DNA from: Solimonas sp.
GTDB lineage: Bacteria; Pseudomonadota; Gammaproteobacteria; Nevskiales; Nevskiaceae
DNA: 64,000 nt
Assembly: GCA_030149365.1 (NCBI GenBank)
Contig: JASBRP010000051.1
Location: 122,980 to 186,979, forward strand
Reading direction: 5' to 3'
The notes below the pieces were generated by a model. It did not search any database. It was not told where the DNA came from and worked only from the letters and a program-made list of their open reading frames with translations. The position numbers and the translations under genes are program-made. Each line of letters starts with the position of its first letter. Position 1 is the first letter of the stretch. Positions 27,983 through 38,048 of this stretch are shown in pieces.

Positions 27983-28987
27983 TCAGTTCCCCCATCGCAA
28001 GGTGATGGTAGCCAGTCCCGTCAGCTCGTTGAGGTCCATGATCTGCACGTCCACGCCATGCCAGATTCCAGAGGTGCCGGCGGCCTCCCAGGACAGTCCT
28101 GCCAGCCAACTGTGGGTCTGGTAGTCAATCTCCAGCGGGCGGCCATTAAGGCGAACCTCGGTCTCATTGCCCAGCGAGAAGTAGCCTCCGGCTCGGAGTG
28201 ATACCACACTGCCCGGGGTGGCCCAGCGATAGGCCAGCGTAGGGGCGAGCCCAAAGCCGGTGGCCGGTGCATGGTCGGCCACCGATTCGGCCAGCGTCGT
28301 CGGGGTGAGCGCGGCCGAACGCAGGTCGAGTTCCAGGTCATCCAGGTAGACCAGCGCAACCTCCACTTGCCAGGGGACACTCAGCCCATAACCAACGCGC
28401 AGGAAGCCGCCTGGTGCGGTGCGGTCGAGTTCGTCGACCTCGCCGCCGTAGCCCTCTCGCGCGAGTTCGCGCCGCAGGTCCTCCCTGCTCTGCGAACTCA
28501 GTAGCACACCCAGGCCTGCGGTCACCTGCAAGCCTGCGCTCGGGCCGGTGTTGAGGAAGGTCATCGGTGGTGGGGGCACGCCGGAGACCGGCGCGCGCGC
28601 GCGGGTTCCCAGCAAGGGCTCTGCTGGATAGATCGAGCGGTAAGTCTCCACCGGCGGGGGCGCCGCAACAGGTGCCGGGGACGGTGGGGGGGGCTGCACT
28701 TTGGGGGTGAGGTAGTTCGTCAGATACTTGTGCTTGAGATAGCCCTCGGTGCCCCCTGGGGTGCGCAGGCGCACAAACTCCCCCACTTCCTGCAGCACAG
28801 TGACTGCCTCACCCCTGTTCAGCACGCCCAAGATGTCACTGCCCAGATTGGGCTGCTCACGGACGTTGATCATCAGCTTGGCCCTGGGGGGCGCCGTGGC
28901 TTGTGCCAGCGCCGCACAGGGCAGCGCTGCCAGTGCCAGCGCCCAGCCAGTCTTGTGGGTGGCTGACTTCCACGTCGAAATCTTCAT
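27983..28987 (-). CDS. SH3-domain protein with C-terminal beta-barrel
   Basis: A 334-residue exported protein: signal peptide ending ALAQA; an SH3b domain near residues 25-90 (INVREQPNLGSDILGVLNRG, then GGTEGYLKHKYLTNYL); a Pro-rich linker (PPPPSPAPVAAPPPVE); and a region of barrel-like strands to the end (LATITLRWGN). SH3b domains often bind peptidoglycan, so it may tie an outer-membrane barrel to the wall. It follows the beta-helix/RTX gene on the same strand and probably belongs to the surface locus. ATG 28987 begins the signal peptide. Confidence 0.7.
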   Translation of the reverse strand: MKISTWKSATHKTGWALALAALPCAALAQATAPPRAKLMINVREQPNLGSDILGVLNRGEAVTVLQEVGEFVRLRTPGGTEGYLKHKYLTNYLTPKVQPPPPSPAPVAAPPPVETYRSIYPAEPLLGTRARAPVSGVPPPPMTFLNTGPSAGLQVTAGLGVLLSSQSREDLRRELAREGYGGEVDELDRTAPGGFLRVGYGLSVPWQVEVALVYLDDLELDLRSAALTPTTLAESVADHAPATGFGLAPTLAYRWATPGSVVSLRAGGYFSLGNETEVRLNGRPLEIDYQTHSWLAGLSWEAAGTSGIWHGVDVQIMDLNELTGLATITLRWGN

Positions 28988-29115
28988 GCCTTGCTCCAAA
29001 AAAGAACCTCCCGACCCTTGGGGGGAGACGGGAGGAAATGCCCCGGCGTTGATGGACGTTCGGGGAGAGTTCTGAAGGCGCGGCGTGGGAGTCATGGAGT
29101 TGCCGCTCCCTCAGT

Positions 29116-31080
29116 TCAGTTCGACTCGCAGCTCGCGTAGCTGGCCGTGGCGCGGCTGCTGGCCTTCACACACTTGTCGGTGCCGGCACCGCCGTCCATC
29201 GCGGTGCTGCCGGAACCCGGGGTCAGCGTGTCGTTGCCGTCACCGCCGTAGAGGAAGTTCTCGCCGGTGCCGGCGGTGAGGCGGTCATTGCCCGCGCCGC
29301 CGTCGATGCAGTTACCGGCGTTGCCGCCGGTGATCGTATCGGCGAAGCCGCTGCCGAAGATCACGTTGAACTTCGCCGTATCGCCGCGCACGATCTGGCC
29401 GCCCGGCGAGGCGCTCAGGTCAATCACGTTGGCGCCCGGACGGCTGCGGTAGGCCTCGCAGGCCGAAGTCGGCCGGTTCGCGGTGAGGGTCGTGCTCACC
29501 CGCTGGGCGGCCAGAAAGCGTGCTGTGCCGGTATCGCCCGTGCCGGGGTGGTTGGCCAGCAAGCCGCAGGCACCGGCGCTTTGCGTGCTCACCGTGGCTT
29601 GCACGCCGGTGCTGGTGTTGCTGGCTTGCCCCAGGGTGCAACCGGCCGTGCTCTCGCTGGAGCGGCTGAGCGTGGGCTTGAGTCCGCTGGTGCTCTCAGC
29701 CGTGACGGTGGCCGTAGCGCCCACGGCGACACTGGTGGGGTTCACCCTGATGCTCAGGGTTTGGCTGGCATAGGGCGCGGCGCAGGCGAGCGAAGCGCTG
29801 CCACCGTCGCTGCCATTGCACACCCAGCCCCAGGCGCCGTTGCTGCCGGTGCCGGCCGTGGCGGTGCCGGTGGCGCAGAGCGCACAGCCCGCGGGGGCCG
29901 TGGAGCTGGCCGCGCCGTTGGCCGTGCCGCAAGCGCCATTGACGGCCGGTGCGACCACGCCGCCTTCAAAGGCACCGAGATCGATGGTGCTGGCCTGAAC
30001 GCGGTCGAGCCCGTTCAGGTCCTTGGGCCGGGTGGTGGCGGCGTTGTCGCCCACGTTCAGCGCGGGGCTGGCGGTTTTCAGTCGGTAGTCGCCCGCACGG
30101 TTGGGCACCACGGTGCAGAACTTGGCATCGACAAACTGTGGGTCGGCATCGGTCAGGTTGTTGCTGCCTTCGATGCCGCAAGCCGGGTTCCAGGTGCCGC
30201 CGACTTTGCAGCCCTGCAGCAGCGAGTGGTGAAACGTGGGGTTGGGCAACACGCTGCTGTCCGACGACAGCTTCACGTCTTCGCCGGTGTTGCCCCAGAT
30301 GATGCTGTTGCGGTAGGTGCCGCAGCTCTCGCCCGGGCCGGTGCAGCTCAAGCCGCCCACGGCTGTGTTGGCCTTGCCGTTGCCGGCAATCGTCAGGCCG
30401 GTGAAGCTGGGGGTGGCGCCTTCCACCACCAGGCCGGTGCCGCCGTTGCCGTGGATCAGCACGTTGTCGATGATGGACGTGGCGCCGCCGGTGATCTGCA
30501 GCCCGTGCTCGCCATTGCCCCGGATCACCAGATTGCGCAGCGTGGGTCTGCCGCCGTCTACCTTCACCGCCGATTCGAGGGCGCCTTCGATGTGGAAGCC
30601 ATCGAGAATCGTGCCGCGGAGGCGCGACTGAAGGGTGACCACCGAGGTGGCATCCCCTTCATCGACGATGCCGTTGTCGTTCAAATCGCCACTGAGCACG
30701 GTGACGTCTTTTTTCAGGTCGCGAGCGGCGAGCTGGACGGGTAAGTCGGCGTCATTTACGGGTTTCACACCGTCAACGGTGGCCGGAAAGCCGCCATAGA
30801 GCGCAGCAACTGCGCGTCCCTGAAGCAAGTTGAGCGGTACCTTGTAAGTGCCGGCGGCCAACAGATAAACCGTGTAAGGGTTGGCCCTGGTAGCTGGCCC
30901 GTCTGCGTCTCCCCTGCCAACGCTAGCAAGATCATTGGCTGCGGCTTCCAATTCCGACTGGGATTTTATGAATACATAATTCATAAAGGTGCCGCCGGAC
31001 TGCGCCATCGCCGACGACGAAGCCGCCAGCAGCAGCGCCGCGGTGGCGAGGCGGAGCAAGGGGTGGGTTTTGAGGGTCAT
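29116..31080 (-). CDS. Exported right-handed beta-helix protein with RTX-like repeats
   Basis: About 654 residues. After a signal peptide (AAS..AMAQ) comes a Ca-site-like GDLNDNGIVDEGD, then beta-helix turns (LRNLVIRGNGEHGLQITGGA, TGLVVEGATPSFTGLTIAGN) and a choice-of-anchor-type segment (DLNGLDRVQASTIDLGAFEG). A Thr/Ser-rich domain follows, then C-terminal RTX nonapeptides (GGAGNDRLTAGTG, YGGDGNDTLTPG). It is probably cell-surface or released and calcium-stabilised. ATG 31080 is preferred over the GTG at 31092. It lies downstream of the hfaD-like gene but beyond that gene's terminator, so it may have its own promoter in 31081-31300. Confidence 0.72.
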   Translation of the reverse strand: MTLKTHPLLRLATAALLLAASSSAMAQSGGTFMNYVFIKSQSELEAAANDLASVGRGDADGPATRANPYTVYLLAAGTYKVPLNLLQGRAVAALYGGFPATVDGVKPVNDADLPVQLAARDLKKDVTVLSGDLNDNGIVDEGDATSVVTLQSRLRGTILDGFHIEGALESAVKVDGGRPTLRNLVIRGNGEHGLQITGGATSIIDNVLIHGNGGTGLVVEGATPSFTGLTIAGNGKANTAVGGLSCTGPGESCGTYRNSIIWGNTGEDVKLSSDSSVLPNPTFHHSLLQGCKVGGTWNPACGIEGSNNLTDADPQFVDAKFCTVVPNRAGDYRLKTASPALNVGDNAATTRPKDLNGLDRVQASTIDLGAFEGGVVAPAVNGACGTANGAASSTAPAGCALCATGTATAGTGSNGAWGWVCNGSDGGSASLACAAPYASQTLSIRVNPTSVAVGATATVTAESTSGLKPTLSRSSESTAGCTLGQASNTSTGVQATVSTQSAGACGLLANHPGTGDTGTARFLAAQRVSTTLTANRPTSACEAYRSRPGANVIDLSASPGGQIVRGDTAKFNVIFGSGFADTITGGNAGNCIDGGAGNDRLTAGTGENFLYGGDGNDTLTPGSGSTAMDGGAGTDKCVKASSRATASYASCESN

Positions 31081-31300
31081 GGTTTCGCTCACTTGTTCGT
31101 AAAGGGGGGATCAACAGTTGGCGGTCGGGCGGAAGCCCTGTGGGAACCCCCACCCGACCCCATCAAAGCCCGGGTGCCATACGGGCTCCCTGGCAGGTCT
31201 CGACGCTTCAGCAAGACCCCGCCGCAGCCTTCGACTCTCGATGGGAACGGGGCAGATGCTCTGAGTCGCTCGCAGCTGGCACAGGTGGCTCGGATAGAAA

Positions 31301-31345
31301 CCATCCGCGCCACCGTCCCTTCGAACGTGGCGGTGGCGCGGATGG
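31301..31345 (-). terminator. Strong terminator after the hfaD-like gene
   Basis: Arms CCATCCGCGCCACCG and CGGTGGCGCGGATGG form a perfect 15-bp stem with a 15-base loop, 43 bases beyond the hfaD-like stop. On the minus strand the stem is followed by TTTCTATCC. It separates the hfaA-B-D unit from the beta-helix gene. Confidence 0.75.
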
Positions 31346-31388
31346 AGCCGATAAGGACCGCATTGCTGCGGGCTTCGTCGGTGCCGAC

Positions 31389-34300
31389 TTAGCGGCCGCT
31401 GCGCACCAGGCTGCTCTGGTTGCCGATAGCGGTGGCGTTGAGGCTGTTGCCGCTGGTGACCGCCCTGCCGGCGTAGCTGCCCGGCGTGGTCAGGCCGGCG
31501 GTGTTGAAGCCGACCGTCACGCTGCTGATCGACGCCGTTACAGTCGTGTTCAACAGGTTCTGCGCGGCATTGAGGCTGGTCAGCGGGCCGCCGGAGGTGC
31601 TCACCCCGTTCAGCTGGACCTGCTGATTGCTGCTGTTGGCGATCGCCTGGGCCACCACGGTGTTGCCGTTGACCGACAGCGCCGTCGGGATCGACGAATC
31701 GGAGAACAGGCTGCTGCCGATGCTGCTGTCCGCCACCCGCGCCACCAGCACCGCGGTGTCGGTGGTCTGCGTGTCGCTGGCCGTCACCGCCGTGGTTGCC
31801 GCGTTGAAGTTGCCGCTCAGGTTGTTCAGCAGGCGGCTGGAGTCGTTACCCACCGTGGTGGCCTGCTGCCGGTTGCCGCTGACCGCCGCTGCCGGCAGCG
31901 CGCTGCCGTCACCGCCGACGACGCCCACCGTGGTGTTGGTCACCGCCGAGAACAGATCGCCGCTGGTCGCCGCCGCGTTGCCCGTCAGGGTCTGGACAGC
32001 AGACAGGGCGATCGTGCCGGTGGCACTGGAAAAGGCCGCGCCGTCCAGGTTGTTCAGCACCCGGTTGCCGGCCACCGCCGAGCTGACCGAGTTGCCGGCC
32101 ACGCTGGCGCTGGTGTTGGCCCCCAGGGTGCCCGCCTGTACGCCGATCATGTTGTCCGTCCCGCCACTGGTCGCACCGATGCCCCCAGTGGAACCGTTGA
32201 TGACCTGCGTGGCGCTCAGCGCAATCTGCCCGGTCAGGGTGCCCGACACGGCGCCCGTGACTTCGCTGTTGTTGCCGGTCGCGCTGGTGGTGGCCTGGTT
32301 GCTGTCCACCGTCAGTGCCGCGAGGCCCTCGGTACCCAGTTCGCCGATGCCCACCGCACCGATCCGCAGGCCGCCATTGCTGGCCGCCAGCGAGGCATTG
32401 CTGTCGAGCGTCTGGGTCGTGGTGGCGCCGAGGGTGCCGTCGATGTTTGCGGCCGACTGGCCGAGGTCCACCACTCGGCTGTCGTTGCCGCTGGCAACCG
32501 TGGTGACACCGTTGGCCGAAACGCTCAGGCTGGTCGCGCCCGCGCCTGCGACGTTCCCGATGCTGGTATCGGTGATGCCGGCGTTGATGCTGGTGCTGCT
32601 GGCCGTGACCAGGCTGTCCAGCGTCTGGGTGGTATCGATGCTCGCCGTGCCGCCTGCCGCGATGCTACCCGAGACGCCACCCAGGCTTGCCGTGCTGTTG
32701 TTCGCAGCCGCGACGGCGACCAGGTTGTTGTCGGCCACGCTGACGCTGGTGCTGCCCGCCCCGTTTCCGCTGGCGCCGCCGTTGAGCAGGTTGGCACCCA
32801 GGTTGACGATGGTGTTGGTGGCGTCGACCGTTGCGCCCGAGCTGGACTGGTTGATCGTGGCACCGATTCGGGCGCTGGCACCCACGGTGCCGTTGACGCC
32901 AGCACCCACGATGGTGGAGAGGTTGTCCGCCGCATCAGCGCGCACCGTGTTGCCGGTGACCGTCAGGCCGGTGCTGGCGCGGGCATTGCCCAGGCCGAGA
33001 TCGGCGGCGGTAGTGGCGGCGGTGACGCCCACATAGACACCACTATTCTGCGCCAGCGAGGCGCCGATACCGCCGGTCTGAGTCACCAGGCTGCCGACTT
33101 CGCCCTGGTTGACCTGGCCGGATACCGCGCCGAAAACCACTCCGGCGTTGTTGCGCCGCGACAGCGCCTGCAGCGTGTTGTCGTTGACGTTCAGCGAGAC
33201 GTTGTCGGTGTTGATGCCGAACAGGGCTGCCGTCGGGTTCGACTCGACCAGGCCCAGGCCGGCATCGATGTTCTGCGCCCGCGTGTCGACGTCGTCGGCG
33301 GTCTGCGTCAGGCTGACTCCGAGACGGTCGGTCGCGTTGGGCAGGTTGACCACGCCGCTGACCGGGCCGAGCTGCGCCTGTGCCTGGTTGGCCTGCGACT
33401 GTGCGGCCAGCGTGTTGCCGCTGATCGTCAGGTTGAAGCGGCCATCGACGATGTCGATAGGCTCGGTGGCTCCGTACAGGCCCACGCCGGCGCGGGTCGT
33501 GCCCGCCACCACGTCCGATACGCCGCCCGCAGCGGTGTTGGCCGTCTGGGTGGCGCTGAGCAGGACCGTGCCCTCAAAGTTGCCGCTGGCACCCTCAAGC
33601 GTCTGAACCGAGCGGTTCAGCTCCGTCTGCGCGTCCACGCGGTTACCGGAGACGGTGATCTCCGCCTCCGCCGTGGCGCTGACCGGGTCCGCGCTGATGG
33701 TGGTGCCGGCGTCAATCACGCCCAGGCGCAGGTCGGTAAGATTGGCACCGGTGCTGATGCTATCCGTCGCCTGCGTGACGCTGACCGCCGTGGTGCCGCT
33801 ACCGTTGCTGCCGCCGCTCTGCGCGCCCAGGCTCTGGTTGTTGCGGTTGACCGTGATCAGGCTTGCGGCTGTGTTGCCGGAGACCGTCAGCTGCGGGGCC
33901 TCCAGCGTGGTGGCGCTGGCGCCGATCCCCAGCCCGTTCACATCGGCGGCAAAGGTCAACAGCTGCGTTGCCGACCCGATGGCCTGCTGGTCCTGCGTCA
34001 GGCTGAGGCTCGCTTCACGGGAGCCAGCGAACGCCGCGACAGTCTGCTGGGCGTTGTTGCCGATCACCTGGCCGATGGCGGTGTTGTCCGAAACCGTTGT
34101 CTGCGACAGCGTGTCGGTGGTGGCGATGGTGCCGATGCGCGAGTTGCCAATGCTGGCACTCAGCGTGAGGTCGCCGGCGACCACGCCCAGGGTCTGGTTG
34201 CCGCCGATGCTGGCGACACCCGCCTGCACGCCCGCGCCGAGGTCGGCGGTGGTGCTCTGATCGTTGCCGGTGGCAATGGCGGTCAGGAGATTGTCGGCGA

Positions 34301-35828
34301 CGTTGCTGCTGACGCTGGTGGCCGTGGTAACGCCGCTCAGGCCGATCAGGTTGTCGGAAGCGGTGGACTCGATGTTTACATCCAGCGTGTCGGCGCGCAC
34401 GAACTGCTCGACGTCCACGACCAGGCTGTCGTCGGCGCCATTCGGGCGCGCGTTGACGCTGGCGGTGGCGCGGTTGCCGGTAGCCGCGGATTGCGTGCGG
34501 TTACCGTCGACGACCAGCGCACTGCTGGTGACCGTGGTGACGTCCACGCCGACCGTGGCGCTAACGGCGGCGCTGATGCCGGTGTCGTTGACCGTCTGCA
34601 GGCCATAGGCCGTGCTGTCCACGTCGCTGCCGCTGAGGGCGTCTGTCAGTTCCAGCGCCAGGCGATTGCCGTCGGCCACTGCCGCAGCGCGGTTGCCGCT
34701 CACCGAGATGCCGCCGCTGATGCTGTCCACCGTGCCGGCACCGGCCTCATCGGTCAGGCCCAGCGTGGAGGTGGTGATACTGGCGCTGACGTTGGACTGC
34801 TGGTCCAGGCCCTGCACGCCGACAGCCTGCAGATCGCCGAGGATGGTCAGCGCGCCCGGGGCGGGATAGGTGTTGTCCTGAGCGGCGCTGGCGGCATCGT
34901 TGCCGCCTGCGCCCGAGTTGGCGCCGCTGGCGACCAGCCGGCTGGTGCTGTCGTTCGCGCGGGCGGTAGACGTCAGCGTGTTGCTGTCCACCGTCACACT
35001 GGTGGCGCCGGACAACGTGCCGTCGTTGGTGATCCGCACGCCCGCTCCGGACTGCTCGACGGTCGCCGTGCTGGTGGTCTGGTCGGTGGTCGTCGCCAGC
35101 GCCGCCACGGCCAGGCTGTTCTCGCCGGTGGCGATCGATTGCTGTGCCAACTGGCTGATCACCGTGGCATTGGCTGCAACGGTGTTGCCGGAGGTCGCCA
35201 GTGCGGCATCCGCCGCGTTCTCCACCGCCGCTCCGACCTGCGCGCTCTGGACCTGCGACTGTATCTGGCTCGGGTCGGCAAAGCTGGTGAGGATGACGGA
35301 ATTGCTCAGGCTGTCCGGGGTGGCGGTCAGGCGGGTGTTGGCGGGGGCGGCGGGGATGCCTGGAATCGCCAGAGTGTCCGGGTAGATCGTGCTCACGCCG
35401 GCGAAGGTGGACCCTGCAGGAAGACTGTCCGCTACGAGAAGCTTCAAGATGTCCAGCGTCTTTTCCGCGAGCACCTCGACATCGAATTCATAGTGAATGA
35501 AGGCACCAGCAAAAAATCGACGCGTAACCCCCGAGGCATCCGTTGCGAACAGATCAATCGAGGCACGGCGATCCAGGCCTACCCCGGTAACCCCGAGATA
35601 CAGCGGATTACCCGCGTCGTCCGTCGCCACGGAGCCATCGGCGTTGAGGATGCGAACGGCACTGCCCTCGAACTGGAGCGCCTTGGTCGGCGGCGACGCC
35701 GGAGTGGGCTGGCCGCTAGGGATTGCGATGGTCAGCGAGGGGCCGTCCTGCTGTGCGAAGACCGGCTGGTGGATGGCCAGGCTGATCAGGCCCAGCGCGG
35801 ACAGGGCAAACGGAAGCTTGTTGTTCAT
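31389..35828 (-). CDS. Giant repeat surface protein, HfaD-like
   Basis: A 1479-residue secreted protein. After the signal peptide (ending PVFAQ) and a 150-residue head, it is built of about 20 imperfect repeats 55-80 residues apart. Each has a core like LTVSGNT..A...N (examples LTISGNTLAAQSQANQAQ, VSVADNNLVAVAAANNST, LSVNGNTVVAQAIANSSN). Composition is rich in Ala, Ser, Thr, Asn, Gly and Val and nearly free of Cys, as in amyloid or repeat adhesins. Its last repeat (LNATAIGNQS) resembles LNATTTGNQS in the small gene at 37118-37813. Order A-B-D with the CsgG/HfaB gene matches the Caulobacter holdfast-anchor operon; HfaD identity is inferred from this and from repeat style. Confidence 0.75.
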   Translation of the reverse strand: MNNKLPFALSALGLISLAIHQPVFAQQDGPSLTIAIPSGQPTPASPPTKALQFEGSAVRILNADGSVATDDAGNPLYLGVTGVGLDRRASIDLFATDASGVTRRFFAGAFIHYEFDVEVLAEKTLDILKLLVADSLPAGSTFAGVSTIYPDTLAIPGIPAAPANTRLTATPDSLSNSVILTSFADPSQIQSQVQSAQVGAAVENAADAALATSGNTVAANATVISQLAQQSIATGENSLAVAALATTTDQTTSTATVEQSGAGVRITNDGTLSGATSVTVDSNTLTSTARANDSTSRLVASGANSGAGGNDAASAAQDNTYPAPGALTILGDLQAVGVQGLDQQSNVSASITTSTLGLTDEAGAGTVDSISGGISVSGNRAAAVADGNRLALELTDALSGSDVDSTAYGLQTVNDTGISAAVSATVGVDVTTVTSSALVVDGNRTQSAATGNRATASVNARPNGADDSLVVDVEQFVRADTLDVNIESTASDNLIGLSGVTTATSVSSNVADNLLTAIATGNDQSTTADLGAGVQAGVASIGGNQTLGVVAGDLTLSASIGNSRIGTIATTDTLSQTTVSDNTAIGQVIGNNAQQTVAAFAGSREASLSLTQDQQAIGSATQLLTFAADVNGLGIGASATTLEAPQLTVSGNTAASLITVNRNNQSLGAQSGGSNGSGTTAVSVTQATDSISTGANLTDLRLGVIDAGTTISADPVSATAEAEITVSGNRVDAQTELNRSVQTLEGASGNFEGTVLLSATQTANTAAGGVSDVVAGTTRAGVGLYGATEPIDIVDGRFNLTISGNTLAAQSQANQAQAQLGPVSGVVNLPNATDRLGVSLTQTADDVDTRAQNIDAGLGLVESNPTAALFGINTDNVSLNVNDNTLQALSRRNNAGVVFGAVSGQVNQGEVGSLVTQTGGIGASLAQNSGVYVGVTAATTAADLGLGNARASTGLTVTGNTVRADAADNLSTIVGAGVNGTVGASARIGATINQSSSGATVDATNTIVNLGANLLNGGASGNGAGSTSVSVADNNLVAVAAANNSTASLGGVSGSIAAGGTASIDTTQTLDSLVTASSTSINAGITDTSIGNVAGAGATSLSVSANGVTTVASGNDSRVVDLGQSAANIDGTLGATTTQTLDSNASLAASNGGLRIGAVGIGELGTEGLAALTVDSNQATTSATGNNSEVTGAVSGTLTGQIALSATQVINGSTGGIGATSGGTDNMIGVQAGTLGANTSASVAGNSVSSAVAGNRVLNNLDGAAFSSATGTIALSAVQTLTGNAAATSGDLFSAVTNTTVGVVGGDGSALPAAAVSGNRQQATTVGNDSSRLLNNLSGNFNAATTAVTASDTQTTDTAVLVARVADSSIGSSLFSDSSIPTALSVNGNTVVAQAIANSSNQQVQLNGVSTSGGPLTSLNAAQNLLNTTVTASISSVTVGFNTAGLTTPGSYAGRAVTSGNSLNATAIGNQSSLVRSGR

Positions 35829-35993
35829 GGAAGCGGTCCCCTTAAAGATTTTGGTGTGGCGTTCGGTGCATCGAATGGGTTGCGGTGCTGCAGCCAGTGC
35901 TGACGAAGGTCGCTGGTCAATGCGGACCTGCCGTCTGTGGCGGTGGCTCCGGCCCTGGGTCGCCGGTCGGCGCAGGTTTCAGGGGGCGCGGGC

Positions 35994-37121
35994 TCATGGG
36001 GCGCTTCCGTCGCGCGGCCGGCGCGAGGCGTCGGGCCCGATCCCGCGGGGGCCGAACTGGCCTTCGCCCGCACCGATGTCGGGGCGGCCGGTCTGGGGTA
36101 GCAGCGGTGCCACCGGGGTTGTGACGGGGGCCTGCGCGGCGCCGGCGGCCGGGGCGGCAATACTGCTGGCGGGTGCCGCCAACGCAGCAGAACCGCTGGC
36201 CGCAGGCGCCGCGACCGGCGGCAAGCCCTCCAGCTTCAGTGAACTGCTACCCGACTTCAGCTGCAGATTCTCCGGCCGGTAGTCGATACAGGCGGCGGGG
36301 TCGGTGCCGGCCATCGGTCCGAGCAGTTCCAGCACGGCCTGCTCCAGGGTGGTGCGCACGGCCAGTTGCAGCGGTTCCAGATGCTTGCCGCCCACTTCGA
36401 CATCCACCAGCACGTCGCTGAAGAATTCGAATACCGACAGGCTGACCTCGCGGCCGATCACCTGCTTCTGCAGCGAGACGTTCTCCAGCACCTCCAGGCT
36501 CTTGCTGTCAACTAGGCGCAGGTCGACGGCGACGTTGGCGATGAAGCTGCGCGCCGAGGGGCCCATCTGGTTGATCTCGGCGCGGACGCCGCCGCTGGTG
36601 ATGGTGTAGTTCAGCTCGGTGATGCCGCCGACGATGAAGTAGTCGGTCTCCACCACGGTGCCGCCGGAATAGGGTTTCCAGGGTACTTGCTGGACGTCGC
36701 CGTTGTTGCTGATGGCGTGGACCTTCTCGTCGCCGAGGTAGCGCTTGCCCAGCAGGCCCAGCTCCCATTCCGGAACGGTGGTATCGAAGCGCTCGAACAC
36801 GCGCACGGCGCCGCGCAGCTTGGCCAGGGCCGACATGGTCATCAGGGAACCGCCCTGGGTGATGGCGGAGCCACCGTCCAGTTCGGAGAACTTGCCGGTG
36901 TAGTCGCGCACCTGGCCTACACCGATCTTGGGCTTCTGCGGCAGGCGCTGGCGCAGGGCGGCACCCATGCACTGGAAGGCCGGTTCCAGGGGGGTGGTGT
37001 TGCGGGTGACGCTGGGGCCGACCAATTGTGGAGCCTGGTCGGGCGCGCGCTGGATGCCGCCGCCGGCGGTGCAGCCGCCGAGCAGGATGGCGGCGATCAG
37101 GACGAGACCACCGCCCCTCAC
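35994..37121 (-). CDS. hfaB: CsgG/HfaB-family secretion lipoprotein
   Basis: A 375-residue lipoprotein: signal ending LLGGC (lipobox), then a CsgG-type domain to about residue 290 (PKIGVGQVRDYTGKF, ALAKLRGAVRVFERFDTTVP, TDYFIVGGITELNYTI, VAVDLRLVDSKSLEVLENVS). A low-complexity Ala/Pro tail of about 80 residues follows. CsgG and HfaB form outer-membrane pores that export amyloid or holdfast-anchor subunits. The GTG start overlaps the upstream stop as GTGA. The neighbours are the small Asn/Gly-rich gene and the giant repeat gene, its likely cargo. The tail is not part of the usual family. Confidence 0.88.
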   Translation of the reverse strand: MRGGGLVLIAAILLGGCTAGGGIQRAPDQAPQLVGPSVTRNTTPLEPAFQCMGAALRQRLPQKPKIGVGQVRDYTGKFSELDGGSAITQGGSLMTMSALAKLRGAVRVFERFDTTVPEWELGLLGKRYLGDEKVHAISNNGDVQQVPWKPYSGGTVVETDYFIVGGITELNYTITSGGVRAEINQMGPSARSFIANVAVDLRLVDSKSLEVLENVSLQKQVIGREVSLSVFEFFSDVLVDVEVGGKHLEPLQLAVRTTLEQAVLELLGPMAGTDPAACIDYRPENLQLKSGSSSLKLEGLPPVAAPAASGSAALAAPASSIAAPAAGAAQAPVTTPVAPLLPQTGRPDIGAGEGQFGPRGIGPDASRRPRDGSAP

Positions 37122-37813
37122 GGAGTGGTCTCCACGAAGTCACAGGCGCGGGAATCCTGGACGTTGGCCTGGACCTCGCTGTCCGACATCGACTGGCTGG
37201 TGTCGACGCTGTTGAGAATCTGGGCGCCGTCGGCGGAGATGCTGCCCAGCGAGACGGTGGTGGGGCTGTTGTTGATGCCGGACGTCAGCGTGCTGCCGGT
37301 GTTGGACTGGCCAACCTGGTTGACGTTGGTGCCGTTGGCGGCATGCGAGCCGCTGTTGAGCTGGCTGTTGCCATTGAGCACGGTGCTGGTGCCGTTGGTG
37401 CTGCCTGGGCTGATGCTGCCATTGACGCTGCTGTTGACGCCGGAGGCGCTGTTGTCGGCCTGCGACTGGTTGCCGGTGGTGGTGGCATTGAGCCCCGAGC
37501 CCTGCATGCCCACCGGGGCGATGCCGGAGCCCGCGTGCGTCGGCGAGGCGGCGTTGCCGGTGGCGCTCACCGACAGGTTGCAGTTGATCTGGCGGTCGAT
37601 GTTGTTGACGGTGTTGAAGACGTAGCCGCCCGCCTTCTTGCGCTCCCGAAGGTCCAGGGTCTGGATCTTCACCGCACGCGCATTGGGGTCCGACAGGCGG
37701 TAACTACCCTGCCCGCCTAGGTCGTTGGCAGAAGCTGGCGCCCAGGTTCCCAAGACCAGGCACAGCCCTATTAAGGTGGGCCGCCAGTGCTGGGAGCAAC
37801 GTGTAGTCGTCAT
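37118..37813 (-). CDS. Asn/Gly/Ser-rich exported protein, HfaA-like
   Basis: A 231-residue protein with signal peptide (ending APASA), a head with LDLRERKKAGGYVFNTVNNI, then a long stretch rich in Asn, Gly, Ser, Thr and Gln (SQLNSGSHAANGTNVNQVGQ). The latter resembles curlin and HfaA-type amyloid subunits. Two cysteines lie at INCNLS and RACDF. It is coupled to the CsgG/HfaB gene by a GTGA overlap. ATG 37813 starts the signal peptide and is preferred over TTG 37846. It is probably a fibre or anchor subunit exported through the HfaB-like pore. Assignment to HfaA rests on context and composition. Confidence 0.7.
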   Translation of the reverse strand: MTTTRCSQHWRPTLIGLCLVLGTWAPASANDLGGQGSYRLSDPNARAVKIQTLDLRERKKAGGYVFNTVNNIDRQINCNLSVSATGNAASPTHAGSGIAPVGMQGSGLNATTTGNQSQADNSASGVNSSVNGSISPGSTNGTSTVLNGNSQLNSGSHAANGTNVNQVGQSNTGSTLTSGINNSPTTVSLGSISADGAQILNSVDTSQSMSDSEVQANVQDSRACDFVETTP

Positions 37814-38026
37814 TTTTCGTTCTCGCCGGACATTCACAGATGTCAACTGCGCAGGTCTCCATCAAGGCCTGGCAGATGCGGAAAGTCTGTGGATCGCACG
37901 GCGGGACAGCTTCCGCAGCAAGCCCGGATTCACCGTGCACTGCCGCTCTCCTCCGGGCATCGCCGAATTTCCGGCGCCACCTCTTTCCCTGTTGTGACGG
38001 GAAGTATCGGCAGCCGGGCCGACAAA

Positions 38027-38048
38027 GAACGGAGGAAGTTCGGAGGAA
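38027..38048 (-). promoter_or_regulatory. Tandem 11-bp direct repeat upstream of the hfaA-like gene
   Basis: GAACGGAGGAA is followed directly by GTTCGGAGGAA on the plus strand, giving exact 11-bp periodicity. It lies 214 bases before the hfaA-like ATG. The flank GACAAA before it is also present before the copy at 41868. The spacing suits an OmpR/PhoB-type winged helix. Confidence 0.65.

Noticed and set aside
29020..29045. GGGAGGAA half-site upstream of the SH3-barrel gene as another copy of the 11-bp element
   Set aside because: The second half-site is 7 rather than 11 bases away and the flanks do not match, so I do not count it.
31140..35903. A very long open frame (1587 codons) on the plus strand opposite the giant repeat gene
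   Set aside because: It is the antisense reading of a GC-rich, repetitive gene. It has no signal peptide, family match or ribosome site, and its composition is His/Arg/Gly-rich as expected of a shadow.
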